Source: Diphasiastrum complanatum | Lineage: Eukaryota > Streptophyta > Lycopodiopsida > Lycopodiales > Lycopodiaceae | Reading direction: 5' to 3' | Assembly (NCBI GenBank): GCA_029204225.1 | Contig: CM055110.1 | Span: forward strand, 36,450,035 to 36,514,034 | DNA length: 64,000 nt | Part shown: positions 47,173 through 61,660 of the stretch, piece by piece | Numbering within the stretch: the stretch's first letter is position 1 | Layout: each line of letters starts with the position of its first letter | Notes under the pieces: model-generated | What the model was told of the DNA's origin: nothing | Database searches by the model: none | The model's input: only the letters and a program-made list of their open reading frames with translations | Program-made: the position numbers and the translations under genes

Positions 47173-49581
47173 CTAAGAAGATGTAATGGAGACTTCATTG
47201 GAATTGTTTAAAGTGCATGTATAATCGCCATAGGCTGAAGCTGGTCTACAGGGAGATCGGCTAAGCAAAGCAGCTGGAGAAGCTGCTCTACAATTAGTAG
47301 CACTTGGGCTGGAAGATCTGCTCCTTCGAAGAGCTAATGCGCTTTCCATGTTTTGATTCGCAACGTTTGGAGAAACAGCTCGAGTTCTGATATATAGAGA
47401 GAAGAAACTGTGAGTCAGTGCTTATAAAAAGAAAAAAGGATAAAAGCAAAGATCAACTTACTTATAAGTTGCGATGCAGTGTTCAGTACTCCAAATTCTA
47501 ACAAACACCCACACGAATATATCTACCTAGAGAGAAAAGAGTAATTGATGTACCTTTCTGTGCGCTTTCGCAGAAACCGGTGCAACGATATCCTTCTAGC
47601 TTGAGGGAGTGCTGAAGGTCAAAATCCGGCTATCAGTAGGCCATCATGGCTACAGACCGTTAAATCGTGTTTGAAAGAAGTATGTGATAAGTAACGTTGC
47701 TACTCTGACTACGTGCTAGTTTAGAGCTTAATCTCCGAAATAACTTCCTCAGATCTCACCTGTATATGAGACGTTTCCGGTTGGTTGAAGTCCACTTAGA
47801 GCCTTGCATGCCGATGCTGAAGATCTTCCGGAATCATGAGCATTTCGATGAACAGTATCAAGAGCTGAAGAATGCTTGAGAATATATGGGCTAGGGTTAG
47901 AAATGGGACTTTGAGTAGCAAATCGAGTTTGCACAGATTGCGGTGCACTCTGAGAAGAACCAGCGTTTGCACTTTCAGCTAAAAGCATTATCGCCTTTGC
48001 CTGAAAAAAGAAAACGAATATTCATAAGTGTCCGAACTGGAAAAGGGTAGATATGAATTGGAGTGCGACTTGTAAACTTGAATGGAGAACGTGAGGATAG
48101 TTACCCGATCCTGAGGCACATCGTTGTAGATATGCACAGCGCCATCATAAAATATTGTGAGCTGGGCAGCCGGACTTTCCATTGCTTTTAGCCTGCCGAA
48201 AAAGAATAAAGGTAACTTTCACAAACTAACATTGATCTAACGATCCTACTTGTCAATTGACTTAATCATATCACAAGTATATCCTGACAATGATCACGTT
48301 TCACCACTATTACAAAACATTTACCTCTTTGAAGCAGCACTATTTTCTTCATGAGAACCCGGAGTTATAGCGCGTTTTTGCTGTGCCAGCATACGCACGC
48401 TTTCAAAAGGTAGGCTGCTGGTTCTTCTATCATAGACAAAAGAAGAAGATTCTAATCCGGAAGTATTAAAATTTAGTTCATTGCATAATCCCAGAGACAG
48501 TGAGAGGTCGGAATGACTCTTGTTTCTGTTTCGAGCATAAAGTATTTCTTGAGATAACTTGGCATGGCTAGCTGCTTCACTGATAGAGAGTGAGAATTGC
48601 CTGCTTGAAAACAAGCTAGGTTCCACATGCTCAACACCCATAGTATCTTCTTTTATCCCGACAAGATCTACCTGCAGGGAAGAAACAGGAAAATTTCATA
48701 ACAAGAATGAGACACATCGTATGAAAGTAATATCCAGCCTCAATACGATCATTCCCTAACAGATGCATAGTATAGGGCGAACTGCGTACATAATCTGGTT
48801 GTGCTTACCATATGTGTGCTTTGTGGCTTCAACCTCGATAACAACGCATTATTCGAGATCAGATTCTCAACGTCATCGACTTGCCGAGAGGAAGAAACCG
48901 TCTCCGTGCCGATATGAGGGGATCCTTGTGTCACTGTAAGAAAAGAAACCATAAGTTCTTCATCTTGTTCTAGTTGCTGCTATGCTTACAGGTGTTCTCA
49001 AAATCATAACAAAATCAGAAAACTGAAAAACCATAGACCGTCTGTACTCTCTTCACATGAAAGCAAACGTAGTAGTCCTTGCTAGGATAAGAATCTATTT
49101 ATATAGCTTTAACAGACCGACACCGGCCAGCATTCGCAAACAGACAAAGATCACTTGAGCTCTATGACAAGCCAATATGGCGAAACATAAGTCGTATGCG
49201 AATGTGCGTAACCCTAAACTAGAACTTATCTAAAAGCTTTAAGTTAGGTACAATAAGACCTACATTGATTCACTGCTAAGACTCAACAAAGGGATAAAAT
49301 AAAAGCACTCTGGAGACTGGCAGCAAGGTCACAGAGTTGGCCAATAGGGTAATTCGAGTAAGAATATCCTTGATATGATAAGTGAGAATTAAGCTCGATG
49401 CACCCACCATCGACTCCAGCTAAGGAAACTCTTACCAAGCCATACCTTATAAAAGAATGGGTGTTTCTGATGGCAATAATGCTATCTTACCTTTTCCGTG
49501 AAAGATCAGTTTGCCGTATTCAGGATCAGTTGAGGCGCTTGTGGATGAAGACTCCGGAGCAGACTGTGAAGTTGCCGACAT
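47173..49581 (-). CDS. JAZ: TIFY/JAZ jasmonate-pathway transcriptional repressor (seven exons)
   Basis: The exons, 5' to 3', are 49581-49491, 48933-48809, 48671-48325, 48192-48105, 48000-47760, 47611-47554 and 47386-47173. Every intron is GT-AG, the phases agree and 1164 coding bases give 387 residues. The EAR-type repression motif DLSLSL is at 127-132, the TIFY motif TIFYDG at 200-205 within AQLTIFYDGAVHIYNDVPQD, and the Jas motif LPQARRISLHRFLRKRTER at 299-317. JAZ proteins bind MYC bHLH factors through Jas. They recruit TOPLESS through EAR or NINJA, and are degraded when the hormone bridges Jas to COI1. An intron splits Jas after about 20 residues, as in Arabidopsis JAZ genes. The X5PY that normally closes the motif is TRAVSPN here. 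The last 70 residues are rich in Arg-Ser. The gene appears intact; the subfamily is unassigned. Confidence 0.93.
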
Positions 49582-49906
49582 CTCTGGACGATCAATTCAA
49601 TATCTCCTCGAAACTCTCCAAATCCTATACCAATTCAATGCGAAAAACGACCACCCACGATCAATCAGATTCAACTATCTCCGAGATCACGAGCATAGAA
49701 TTAAGATCATCCACACTGCACAGATCAGAGAACGAAACCCGTGGCGTATAATGAATGATTGTCCAGGATGCGATCGAAGACATGGGAAATCAGTGAAGAA
49801 CAGGCACATTTTATCGGTCACTGCAGCCTTCTGCGAGTCTTTATCGTCGTCGAGAGCGTGCCAGCCTGCAGTGCAGTGCAGCGACAAATGGGACGCTAGA
49901 AATTGG

Positions 49907-49912
49907 CACGTG
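49907..49912. promoter_or_regulatory. G-box upstream of the JAZ gene
   Basis: CACGTG lies about 326 bp upstream of the JAZ start codon. MYC2-type factors bind this element in JAZ promoters of flowering plants, forming a negative feedback loop. Use here is inferred. Confidence 0.5.
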
Positions 49913-49919
49913 CAAAACA

Positions 49920-52089
<2,170 letters not shown>

Positions 52090-52699
52090 AATTGCTCGCA
52101 CAAAGTAAACCCATGAGAAGTATAATGTTTCAGACTGTTTTGTGCCTTGAAGGGACCTCAGATAACTTGCAAAGGCACCCATGGCCATCATATCATGATC
52201 GTTTTTTATCAACGGTGGAATTCAAGAGGGTCATTGGCCGTTGGATGGAGATTCACTAGTCGATGAAAATTGAAAAGAGCACAAAGTAGGCTGAAGGTTG
52301 AAGCCATTAGTGTCTTTCTTTTCATTAAAACTATTCTTCTTGAGTGCATTGAAAAGGCCTGACTAGTGAGAGTGATTTTGAAAGGTAGTGAGCTTCTTCT
52401 TGAAGTTAGTATCCAAAAAGTAGGTTTCTAAGGCATTTTGGTTTTACCCATAGCTTGGGCTATACCTATCAGAATTGACCCAAATGAAAGGCATCCAGAC
52501 TGTACCTACAAGTGCGGTACCTAAAATAGAGTGATTTCAATGGAAAAACTACTTGGAAGACATCAAAAGTAATTTGTCCCTTCTAGGGAGGCCGAAGATC
52601 GCAATACATGGCGAAGGGCATTTCATGTTCAATGGAGATCTTGGCTACGGATTCGCCAAGTAAGTAGCAAAAGGGCTTGGTAAGAAAATTTAAAAAGTC

Positions 52700-53105
52700 A
52701 AAGTCAATTTTGGATGAGGCTAGCAAGCTGGATGATGTCTCTAACTACAGCGTATGAAAATTCAAGATGAAGGTTATCCTTATGGAGAAGGAGCTCTAGG
52801 ATATAGTGACAAGGGTAGAATTGAGGCCAAATATAACTCCTACAGATATGTGAGCCTATCAAAAAAGGGGGCAAAGGGCATTGTCGTTGATCAATTTGTT
52901 GGTGAAAGGCCATGTCATTGCATATATCAGCGAAGCCGCAACAACGATAGGTGCTTGGGAAGCACTCAGAATGTAGTAAAGAATGGCGAACACATTGTAG
53001 ATGATGTTCTTGAGGGAAAAGTTGAACAATATATGCATGGAGAAAAGTGCATATGCAAGTTCATTTTTCACATGGATCAAGGAACTGAGAGAGAAACTCA
53101 CGATG
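52700..53105 (-). mobile_element. Possible LINE reverse-transcriptase C-terminal remnant
   Basis: Minus-strand frames (SLSSLIHVKNELAYALFSMHI, ILYYILSASQAPI split by a shift) resemble the stretch after the catalytic box of L1-type ORF2, where sequence like V-x-LIK-x-VL-x-x-x-P occurs. There is no catalytic box and no neighbouring element piece, so the call is weak. Confidence 0.25.
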
Positions 53106-53192
53106 ATTGGAGAACCAATAGGAGATGCAAAATGGATACATACAACAATGAGTGAATTTTTGAAAAAAAATTAGATGCTCACAAGTAGAACT

Positions 53193-53193
<1 letters not shown>

Positions 53194-53282
<89 letters not shown>
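53194..53282. repeat. (GA)n microsatellite, about 45 units
   Basis: Perfect GA run of about 89 bp, the second long one within 1.3 kb. Confidence 0.97.
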
Positions 53283-53285
<3 letters not shown>

Positions 53286-55640
53286 AAATTAAAGCTCCTC
53301 TTGACAAGTCAAGACCAAACCTGTTAAAACCCTTTATTCATAAACCAACAAGAGAAAACATAGCTAAAAAGTATACAATACTCATAAAGCATTGTAAAGC
53401 AAAACCTATTTCAAGACATCCAGTTGGTACCCTCCACCGTCCCACCACACAAAACCACGCAAGTTAGCACAATTAGGAAGACAAGTGTCAATGTTAAATG
53501 TCAGATGTTATCCATGTACAAAATAAGATCACCAACTTGACACATGAATACCAATGACATTAGATAGTCCAATCTTCCTTACTAAATATTGCTTATAGCG
53601 ATAGGCCAAACCATGACTTTATCGTATCGAGGCTTCTACCATCCTGATCAATATATTGGGATTGGTCCTTATCTTTATACTCAAGCATTCATAGTATTGA
53701 AATGTAGATGTACTAAATAGATTGCATATAGCAAACTAGGAGTAACTTGGATTTGTACATAAGTATAGGGGCAAATCCATGCCATACAAGTACTTGTATA
53801 TGTCGTATGAAGAACATGTGATGTACGATTTCTGTAACTGTTGAGCATATCCATGCTTTCCAAGAGCATGCAAGCTATCCTCCTGTTTTATGAATCTTAA
53901 AACGTAATTGTGTCTTATTAACAAGTTAAACAATACCTATGGGCATATACAACTATTAAAGAGTTTAACCCAAACATTTATAATAGGATTAGAGTTACTC
54001 ACAGTGTTCTCACTAAGGGTAAATTATTTTCTAGTTATAGATAATTAAAAAATTGACAGAAGGAACCGCAATGAATTTGTCGGTATTTTTATTGTATGTT
54101 ATTTTAACTTTTGGAGTAAGGAACTCCTAGGTTAAAAGTTAAAATTGCTTTCCTGTTGAATTTCATATTTGGTTAAAATTTGAAAGCAATTACTGGTCTG
54201 ATATATTTCTGATTAATTAACCATTAGAAATGGGTCAAGTGAATGTTTGTGCAATATATTTGTCAAATTTGAATTTAAAATCGTCAAACAATAAATCCCG
54301 ATAGTAGTTGTATTTAATCGCACACCCAAAGAGACTTTTAGCTGTAAAAAGACTAGGATGGTGTTATGTACCATAATGGTACGCCCTTCGGTGACGGCCT
54401 TGCAAGGGGCATGACACAGGTCTAGCGTTATCAACATGTTTAGGTGCCACGCGTCACCATCCTAGGTGGTCATGTGTCGACGGCATGACCGTGCTTGATG
54501 GGACCCACAATGCTATGACTGTATAGTGGTGGGATTTTCTTATTTCCATTCACTTAGTCTACTTGGGATTTGGTGGATGGAGAGCACGTGCATGAGCAAG
54601 ACTGAAGGGCCGTTGGACTGTGGGCCTCGGGCCTCGCCACAGAGGGGCCTGGGTGGTTAATAAAATGCGGAGGGGAGGGGGGGTTTCTTTCTCTGTATCG
54701 CGATGCCTGCGTAAACCAGTATCCCATACTTTTTACGTCGTGTGTGGAGCCTTTTTGGTACCTCCCCCTTGTCCTTTTTATGATTGATTTTTCATGATGT
54801 GACAAGGAAGGAGGTCACGCCTCCCAAGAAGTCTTGTTTCAAGAAGCAAAAAACTTTTAGACTTTCCTAGAGAGTGAAGTACACTAACTACTGATAGCAT
54901 GCAATGCATAAAATCACAACACAAATGGTGAAACCAGCATGGATTTGCCTCAAAATGAAGATCTCTCATCAAACTTGGTATTCACAAGGATGATCTATAT
55001 TTAGATTATGAATAATTTCAGATCATTAAGATCCAAAATGTCCCTTTGATCTTTGGTTACCAAGCAAATCATCAATCTTGCCAATGTAGAAAAATCAGCA
55101 TCTACACTAAGAATGAGATACAAACTCTAATAGATCTTGATCAAACATGAATCAAAACATAAAATAATATTGTTGTCCATACAGAAACAGTAAGCTACTG
55201 TATTCATACATGTGGATATGAAAATAGCAACTAATAAGCATTCTACACATAGAATTGCAAAATATCACAAGTATAGTTCACCAATGGATAGTAGAATCCA
55301 AGAGAACCATGTATAAGCATGAATGAGATAAGAGAGAGAGAGAATGTCTTCTCTTCCCATGAGTTACATCCTTTTATAACAGGTCCAAACCTAAGTTCAA
55401 ACTTTGGTTTTTCCTCCATAATGAAAACCTTACTATTTTTGTGACTAGATTCAATGTATCTACTACTTAAATTGAATCCCTCCAAAACTTGTGTTCTATA
55501 GTTTTCCACACTTTCCAAAAGTCTCTATTCAAATGCTTTTAGACTAATATAACTTTGAAAAGTCAAACTCTAATTCTTATATGAAAATTGGCCTCAATTG
55601 CCAAATATACGAATATGACCAAAATGACTAAACTAGTTGA
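53283..55640. other. No gene seen
   Basis: AT-rich, gene-poor sequence. Short open frames have no recognisable content. Confidence 0.4.
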
Positions 55641-56745
55641 AATCTCTCAAACTCTCTCTTCAACTAGTTTTAGAATAGACTTTGAAAACACTCCAAGTGA
55701 AGTCCTATGCTTTATGAACAAGTCATTTCCCAATGCTTTGGTGATGATATCAGCTACACATTCCCTTGAGGACACGTGTTGAAGCTCCACCTCCTTTTCC
55801 ATGACTTGCTCCCTCATAAAGTGATATGCCACCTCATTATGCTTGCTCCTAGCATGAAAGATAGGATTGTATACCAACCTTTGGGCTGATAGATTGTCAC
55901 AAGAAATTATTGGGCTCTCTGAAAAATCCATGGTTAGATAGATGAGTGAACCACTAGCTTCCTATAGAGGGTAATGTCCTCGAAGGATCTTTCATTACCT
56001 CTTATAGTTAGCTTTACACTTGACTCCATAGGTGTGTCACAAGCTTTTGCATCTACCATATGAAATTTTTATAGAATAGAATTAGCATACTTCTCTTGAC
56101 AAATGAAAGTAGATTGAGAAGATCTAATCACTTCTATTCTTAAAATGTAATGCAAATTACCAAGATCATGCACCTCAAATTCCTTCTTAAGAGCACTCTT
56201 GATACCCTCCACATGTTGATTGTCTCCACCACTCCACATGATATCATCCACATAGATTAGCAAGATGGTAACATCATTTCCAGCAAAACTATAATAAAGT
56301 GAATGATCATACTCACTCATAACAAAGCCTTGAGAGAGTAAAAAAGTGTTAAGCTTAGCATATCAACTCCTTGGTGCTTGCTTAAGGCCATACAAACTCT
56401 TTTGTAGTAGACACACATGCTTTGGCTTTGTACGTGAAGTGTAGCTCTCGGGTTGCTCCATGTAGACTTCCTCCTCAAGATCACCATTCAAAAATGGATT
56501 TGCAATGTCCAACTATCATAGATCCCATCGATAAAGAATAGCAAGAGAAATGATGACCTGAATACTCACCATCTTTGCCATGGGTGCAAAGGTTTCATCA
56601 TAGTCAATCCCACGTTCTTGAGCATATCCTTTCGCCACCAACCTTGCCTTGTACTTGCTGATAGATCCATCTTGGTTTGTCTTCACCTTGAAGATCCATT
56701 TGCATCCAATATCAAAGCTAGGATTTGACAATTTTAACACTCCCT
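55640..56745 (-). pseudogene. Ty1-copia RT-RNase H fragment (element D)
   Basis: On the minus strand: [35 protein letters not shown], then LLIYVDDIMWSGGD (RT catalytic box) and FEVHDLGNLHY. After an internal deletion come IISCDNLSAQRL, HARSKHNEVAYHF and a C-terminal VADIITKAL. A piece between RT and the RNase H end is missing around 55.95 kb. It directly follows (3' to) a different RNase H fragment. Confidence 0.8.
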
Positions 56746-56749
56746 CTCA

Positions 56750-57360
56750 AAATCTAGCTTGGCAAATCTAGTGTACATCTATCTACAACACCAACGCATA
56801 TCTCAACTTCACAAATGAGTCCTTTGTCAATGGTTTGGTTAAACTATTAGCAACACATTCGGATGATGACACATGATGGAGCTTGATCTCCTTGGCTTGC
56901 ACCTTCTCCCTTACAAAGTGGTGTGCAATCTCGATATGCTTGGTTTAAGCATGGAAGATAGGATTGGTGGAAAGTTGTTGTGATGCTTGATTATCACAAT
57001 AAATGAATGGAACCACCTCGGCCTTGATCAATTGTTGCTCCTCCAAAAGTCTCTTGAGCCATAGGATCTCCTTGGTGGTTGATGTCAATGCCTTGTACTC
57101 AGATTTAGTTGAGGATAGAGAGATGGTATCTTGCTTCTTTGAAAGCCAAGATATAACTCCTCCACATAAGAATGTAGCAAAAGGGCTTTTCTATCCACCT
57201 TATCACTTGCAAAATCCGAGTCCGTGCTCTCAAACACAAGTTAGTCCCTTGATAGATGATGCCAAAATTCCTTGTAGTCGAGATGTATCTTAACAATCTT
57301 TTGGCACTTTTCCATTGACATATTAAAAGACTTTGCTTATATTGACTCAACTTGCTTACT
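56750..57360 (-). pseudogene. Second copia RNase H fragment abutting element D
   Basis: Minus-strand blocks QWKSAKRLLRYISTTRNFGI, VVPFIYCDNQASQQLSTNPI, TKHIEIAHHFVREK and VANSLTKPLTKDSF form the copia C-terminal end. It lies immediately upstream of the RT of element D, so two RNase H domains flank one RT. That order cannot come from a single intact element. Confidence 0.75.
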
Positions 57361-58679
57361 CTTATTTGTTCTGCTCCACTGCCTTAGGAGTTGTGGGTAT
57401 GTTGATCCATTCCTTTAAGAATGTCCATCCATTTTTATAGATTACAAACCACGAACACGCTTGATTGATGAAAGATCCTCCTCCAACATTATTCGATTTC
57501 ATTTGCTGCCTCCTATATTATAAACGTACAATATCTGTAAACAGTTCCATGGTATCTTATAGAATTGAGTTTTCGAAAGGAAGTCTCAGAATTTTTAAGG
57601 ATGTTCGAGTAGTTCTGATCAAGTTTCAATCCACTTTTGTCTGAATAGAAATTTTGTGAAATTCATGCCGATAAACCTCTCTGGTTTCTCAGAATCTTGC
57701 AATCATAGTCTATTGAGTTCTTGCAAACTTAAAGGACAAGAGGTTGGCCTATCCAATAGCAAAGAAATATTAACTTTGCAGGATTGAACTGACACAGAAA
57801 GAGAATTGTTTTGGTGCTTTGATTGATGCAGCATTCTGATATGGTCATTTTTCCTTTCAGGTCGAGGTTAAAAAAAAAAGGAGAAACTCTGGCATTGCCA
57901 TTATCTGAATTATAGAAGGTTCTGGAGGATAATTAAGATCTACAGTCGTTTTGAGGAGCCAAAGTGAACCTCCCATTGTATAGTCCTAAATGGATTCATT
58001 AGTTTCTTGGAAGAAAAGACTGACCAAACCTAAAAACTTGAGGATTCTTCAGTATAATATCTTGAATAGCTCACCTGTTCTAAGGGATAAGAACAGGTTT
58101 TCTCTGCAACAGTTGCTTGCTGTGCAGACCTAAAACTGAAACTGTGCAAATTATTTTATGAGTCAACCTCAGTGTTTTTGTATAGGTAGGTGGGGATATG
58201 ATACAGAATCCTGTCAAGATTAAACCTCATAACTTTTCTTGCAGTTCTGTTCATTTTGGAGACATTACTTTGGCTAATGCATTCATGAGAGCAATGGTGC
58301 TTTGGCAAACTATGTTTGACCAGGGATTGGAAACGTTTGAAAGAAGCTTAGTTGCAGAGTTTCCATAACTTTGAAACATTGTGTATACTGATGAATTACT
58401 ACAGAGTAGAGACGGAGACTTGTCTCCTTTCTAGATTTCCATGGAGAGACTCAAGCACATAAGGCGCCATATATTAATTGAGTATTTGCAAAGACTGCAA
58501 ACGCCTTTTTTCGGCTTGCTACAAGTAAAATCACGTTCCGGTTCAACTTCGACACATCAGTGCTAGTTGCCAATTACGTTAATGCTTGCACAGAGAAGAC
58601 TCTAATTGAGCAACAAGGTGCAGCTACCCACTGAAAAGTAGCTAAACTTTTCTGGAAATCATCCATGGAAATATCTACC
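57361..58679. other. No gene seen
   Basis: Mixed AT-rich sequence without supported features; 3' flank of the 59 kb gene. Confidence 0.35.
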
Positions 58680-58930
58680 ATCTAAGAGGCTCCGAATTAT
58701 CCACAGCAAAAGCCACTGTAACCTCTGGTGAGCTCAAACTTACAAGCTAAACTTCAGAAGTTCTTACATCTGAAAGGCTCCACAGCTAAAGCCATAGCCA
58801 CTTTCTGTAAACTCCGGTGAACGCCAACATAGAAGCTAAATAGTAAACTGCAAGTAGGTATATGCTACATCTGAAAGGCTCCATTGCTGAAGCCTCTGTC
58901 ACTGTCTAGCAGACTGTGCAGAAAGAACTA
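58680..58930. repeat. Three tandem 90-100 bp repeats downstream of the 59 kb gene
   Basis: Units starting at about 58680, 58768 and 58869 share ATCTGAAAGGCTCCA and GCTAAAGCC-like blocks. They lie 150-400 bp beyond the stop codon of the minus-strand gene and may be in its 3' UTR. Confidence 0.7.
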
Positions 58931-59071
58931 GGGCACTACAATAATTGATGAGAGCTGAAAACCAACTAGTTCGTACAAATGTTGTTCAAAGAGAGACCCA
59001 ATTGAAGAGATATTGGAGGTACTGTACAAATCTCCTCCTGTAAACCGAGAGCAGTTGTAAGGCGGAAACCA

Positions 59072-59905
59072 TCATGGGCTATGGCTGATGCAGGGTCCAA
59101 ATGGATCAGTGGGAGCAGATATCTGTAGCTCGCTTGGTTTTGTCATATCACGTCGCCTCCACAATGGCATATTGAGAGGAGCTGCATTTACTCTTCCGGA
59201 AGACACGTATTCATACCGGATTGAGAATACTGCTTTTGGTGGGCGGGGAGGCTTCGCACTCTCCATCTTTTGCAAAAGCGGTTCTGCTTTACACCCTAGC
59301 TTGCTTTCTGCAGTCGGTAAAGCCATTTCCCTTTTCTTGTCCGTAATCTGGTTCAGTAAGAATGCGTAGTCTTTGTGAACGCCAATTTCAGGTTGATATT
59401 CTCCCTTTGCACAACCAGGCAAAGAATACTCTGGTGCCAAAGGTGCCCTCTTCTTCCCACCATCGCATAGATCATTGCCTTCACTCCTCATTATCTTGAA
59501 ACAAACCTCCGTGACTGTGACTTGCTGTTCGCTCTTCAGAGCCTGCCTTCCCAAGCTGCTGTTGAAGAGCTTGCCAAACCAATCCTCCTCAGTTTTAGGC
59601 AGCTCCACAACCTGGCTAGATTGATAAATCCCAATGCGACTTGCCGACGATTTCAGAATCATTTGCAATACTCCTTGCAATGAAAGCTTCTTGTACGCAT
59701 CTTCCGAGGCTACTTCGAACGAAGCCCTTGCTAACCCAGGATGCGCTTTCTTCTTCGAACTCAATTCTCCAGCCTTTGGTGACAAATCTACAGCGGTAGG
59801 CTTGCGACAGTATCGGCTGATCCTGCGAACAAAGCAGCGCTCGCAGATTGATCTATCGCTCATGACTGAGGAGCAAAGCTCACAGGATTTTGAACCCACC
59901 ATCAT
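59072..59905 (-). CDS. Unrecognised 277-codon single-exon protein with Cys-rich N terminus
   Basis: An uninterrupted frame starts at ATG 59905 (a second ATG follows at once) and ends at 59072. The N terminus has Cys residues at 8, 11, 21, 24 and 33, spaced as CX2C, nine residues, CX2C, then a fifth Cys in an Arg-rich run. This suggests a small zinc-binding module. The rest is Ser/Lys-rich and hydrophilic with short conserved-looking pieces (TEEDWFGKLFNSS, PRPPKAVFSIRYEY, PLNMPLWRRRDM). There is no signal peptide or membrane segment. The balanced codon use, lack of stops and an upstream TATA box support a real host gene. I do not recognise the family. Confidence 0.7.
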   Translation of the reverse strand: MMVGSKSCELCSSVMSDRSICERCFVRRISRYCRKPTAVDLSPKAGELSSKKKAHPGLARASFEVASEDAYKKLSLQGVLQMILKSSASRIGIYQSSQVVELPKTEEDWFGKLFNSSLGRQALKSEQQVTVTEVCFKIMRSEGNDLCDGGKKRAPLAPEYSLPGCAKGEYQPEIGVHKDYAFLLNQITDKKREMALPTAESKLGCKAEPLLQKMESAKPPRPPKAVFSIRYEYVSSGRVNAAPLNMPLWRRRDMTKPSELQISAPTDPFGPCISHSP

Positions 59906-60017
59906 GGGAATTGGGAATACTCCTTGGCAGCAGTAATCTCACTTGTATGTTTTCTGTGATCAGATCGAGCGAGCGAGAGAGATGTGTGACGATATTGTGG
60001 CCATTGCTGTCTTGTAG

Positions 60018-60026
60018 CCTTATATA
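60018..60026 (-). promoter_or_regulatory. TATA box of the 59 kb gene
   Basis: TATATAAGG on the minus strand lies about 115 bp upstream of the ATG, a usual distance for a plant TATA box plus a short 5' UTR. Confidence 0.5.
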
Positions 60027-60949
60027 CATAATGAGCAGATTTTTTAGCTGCAAAGATTTTCGTGTGTACTTTGGAATGTAAAGTATCAAAATGTGTCCTG
60101 ACTCTCGAGATATGTTTTCTCAAAAGGTGATCCCACTTACTTCCAAGGGATCTTCTGTGTTTGTTGTGAGAATGTGGGGCCATGAATCATCTCAGTTGAT
60201 TGACATGAAATGTCACTCTTGAGTCTTGAATTAGCAAGAGATTAGTATCTACTCCTTGATGATGAAATCATACTTCATTACATAGTATCTACATTTCTAA
60301 GAATGACAATAAAACAACCTCTTCCCATGTTTTGAATCTTTCTCTATGTTTAGAAAATGGCAATTGAACTAAATACACTATCACTTGAAAATTGCATCAA
60401 ATTTCAGTTTGAGTGGATGATATATTAAATTGAGTTGAATACAAGAAAAAAGAAACTTCGCATGTGAGGTTATACATTCATACTTCAAGAAAAATATGTT
60501 TAACATTAAGGTATTGATTGTAGGGCCAAAACTACTTCACAATTATGGATTGAAGAGAGTCTAGGAAACAATTCAAATTGAAGTAGAAAATGACAAGAAG
60601 GAATGAAGCCCTTCAAAAAACATTCAAAATCTAAGAATGTCTTTGGACGGTTGAAGGATGAGAAATGTCAATGATTAATATACCTACAAGCAAAAGTTTG
60701 TTGCACTTATCAATTTGTGGAGCCTACAAATATCATCTAATGTGGCAACCTAGTTGGATATTGTTCAAATAATCTCATGTAAAAAGTATTTAACTAGCTA
60801 TTGAGAAAGCTTTTATGATTCAATCTAAAAAAATCAACACAAATATCCTTGTTCAATAAGTGGCTCCTATAAACTCTCAAATTTCAAGAGATTATAGATG
60901 AAAAATACTCCCAATTGCATGTGCATTGGTAGGTAGGGTCACACCATCA
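60027..60949. other. No gene seen
   Basis: AT-rich sequence between the promoter of the 59 kb gene and the LINE fragment. Confidence 0.35.
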
Positions 60950-61660
60950 TTCAAGATTTGTGGAGGTCTCATGCATTCATCATCATTTCTCCATCACTCT
61001 TGGATGAAGGTGGGACCCAACTTGGCGCTGCATGCACAGTTGAGAATATTCTTTTTTTGTGCATTACAAGCTTCTTCTATTGCTTTTCAATCCTGTTTGT
61101 TTTCCTCTATAACTGATGACACTCATATTGTGGGACCTGCTAACCACGTCATTCCAGTTTTTCTAGATTTCTCTCAATAGCTCTCAACTTTGAGTCTTAT
61201 CGTGAATCTCTCTAAGTACGTGGCTTGGTGTCCTCGAGGCCTTCTTGTTGAGTTTCCTTTCCATGCAAGTTTCAATAATTCGGCTGATGGGATTCGGGCG
61301 CTTGGTATTCCTATCGGTACACCTGATTTTGTGGCTTCGTCTTGGATGCGCATGCTCGTCATGCTGATTTGCTGCCAGAGCTTGGCAATGCTCAAGTTCC
61401 TCTAGGCATTTTCAGCCAATGCTTTGGTCAACGACCAAGTTATATTTTGCGATACGTTTCCTCTCCAAATGTTTTGGTTTTGTTGCTAGAATTCAACAAT
61501 AATATATTAGATATTCTAGGTCGCTTGATGGGTCTAGGAACCTTTGATATTCTCGACGGTTGGTTCATTAAGAGACAAGTCTCACTTTCTACTTCTTCTA
61601 GAGATGTTGGTCTTGTTTGCATACCTTGCATTGCACCAACTACTTTTCTATATAAATTTA
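60950..61660 (+). pseudogene. LINE reverse-transcriptase C-terminal fragment
   Basis: The plus-strand blocks SSITDDTHIVGPANHV (the catalytic FADD box altered to ITDD), LIVNLSKYVAWCPRG, ADGIRALGIPIGTPDFV and ILRYVS follow the order of the RT palm and connection in a LINE type frequent in non-seed plants. Stops and frame changes at about 61178 and 61404 disrupt it. Neither the N-terminal RT nor the 5' part is present. Confidence 0.7.
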
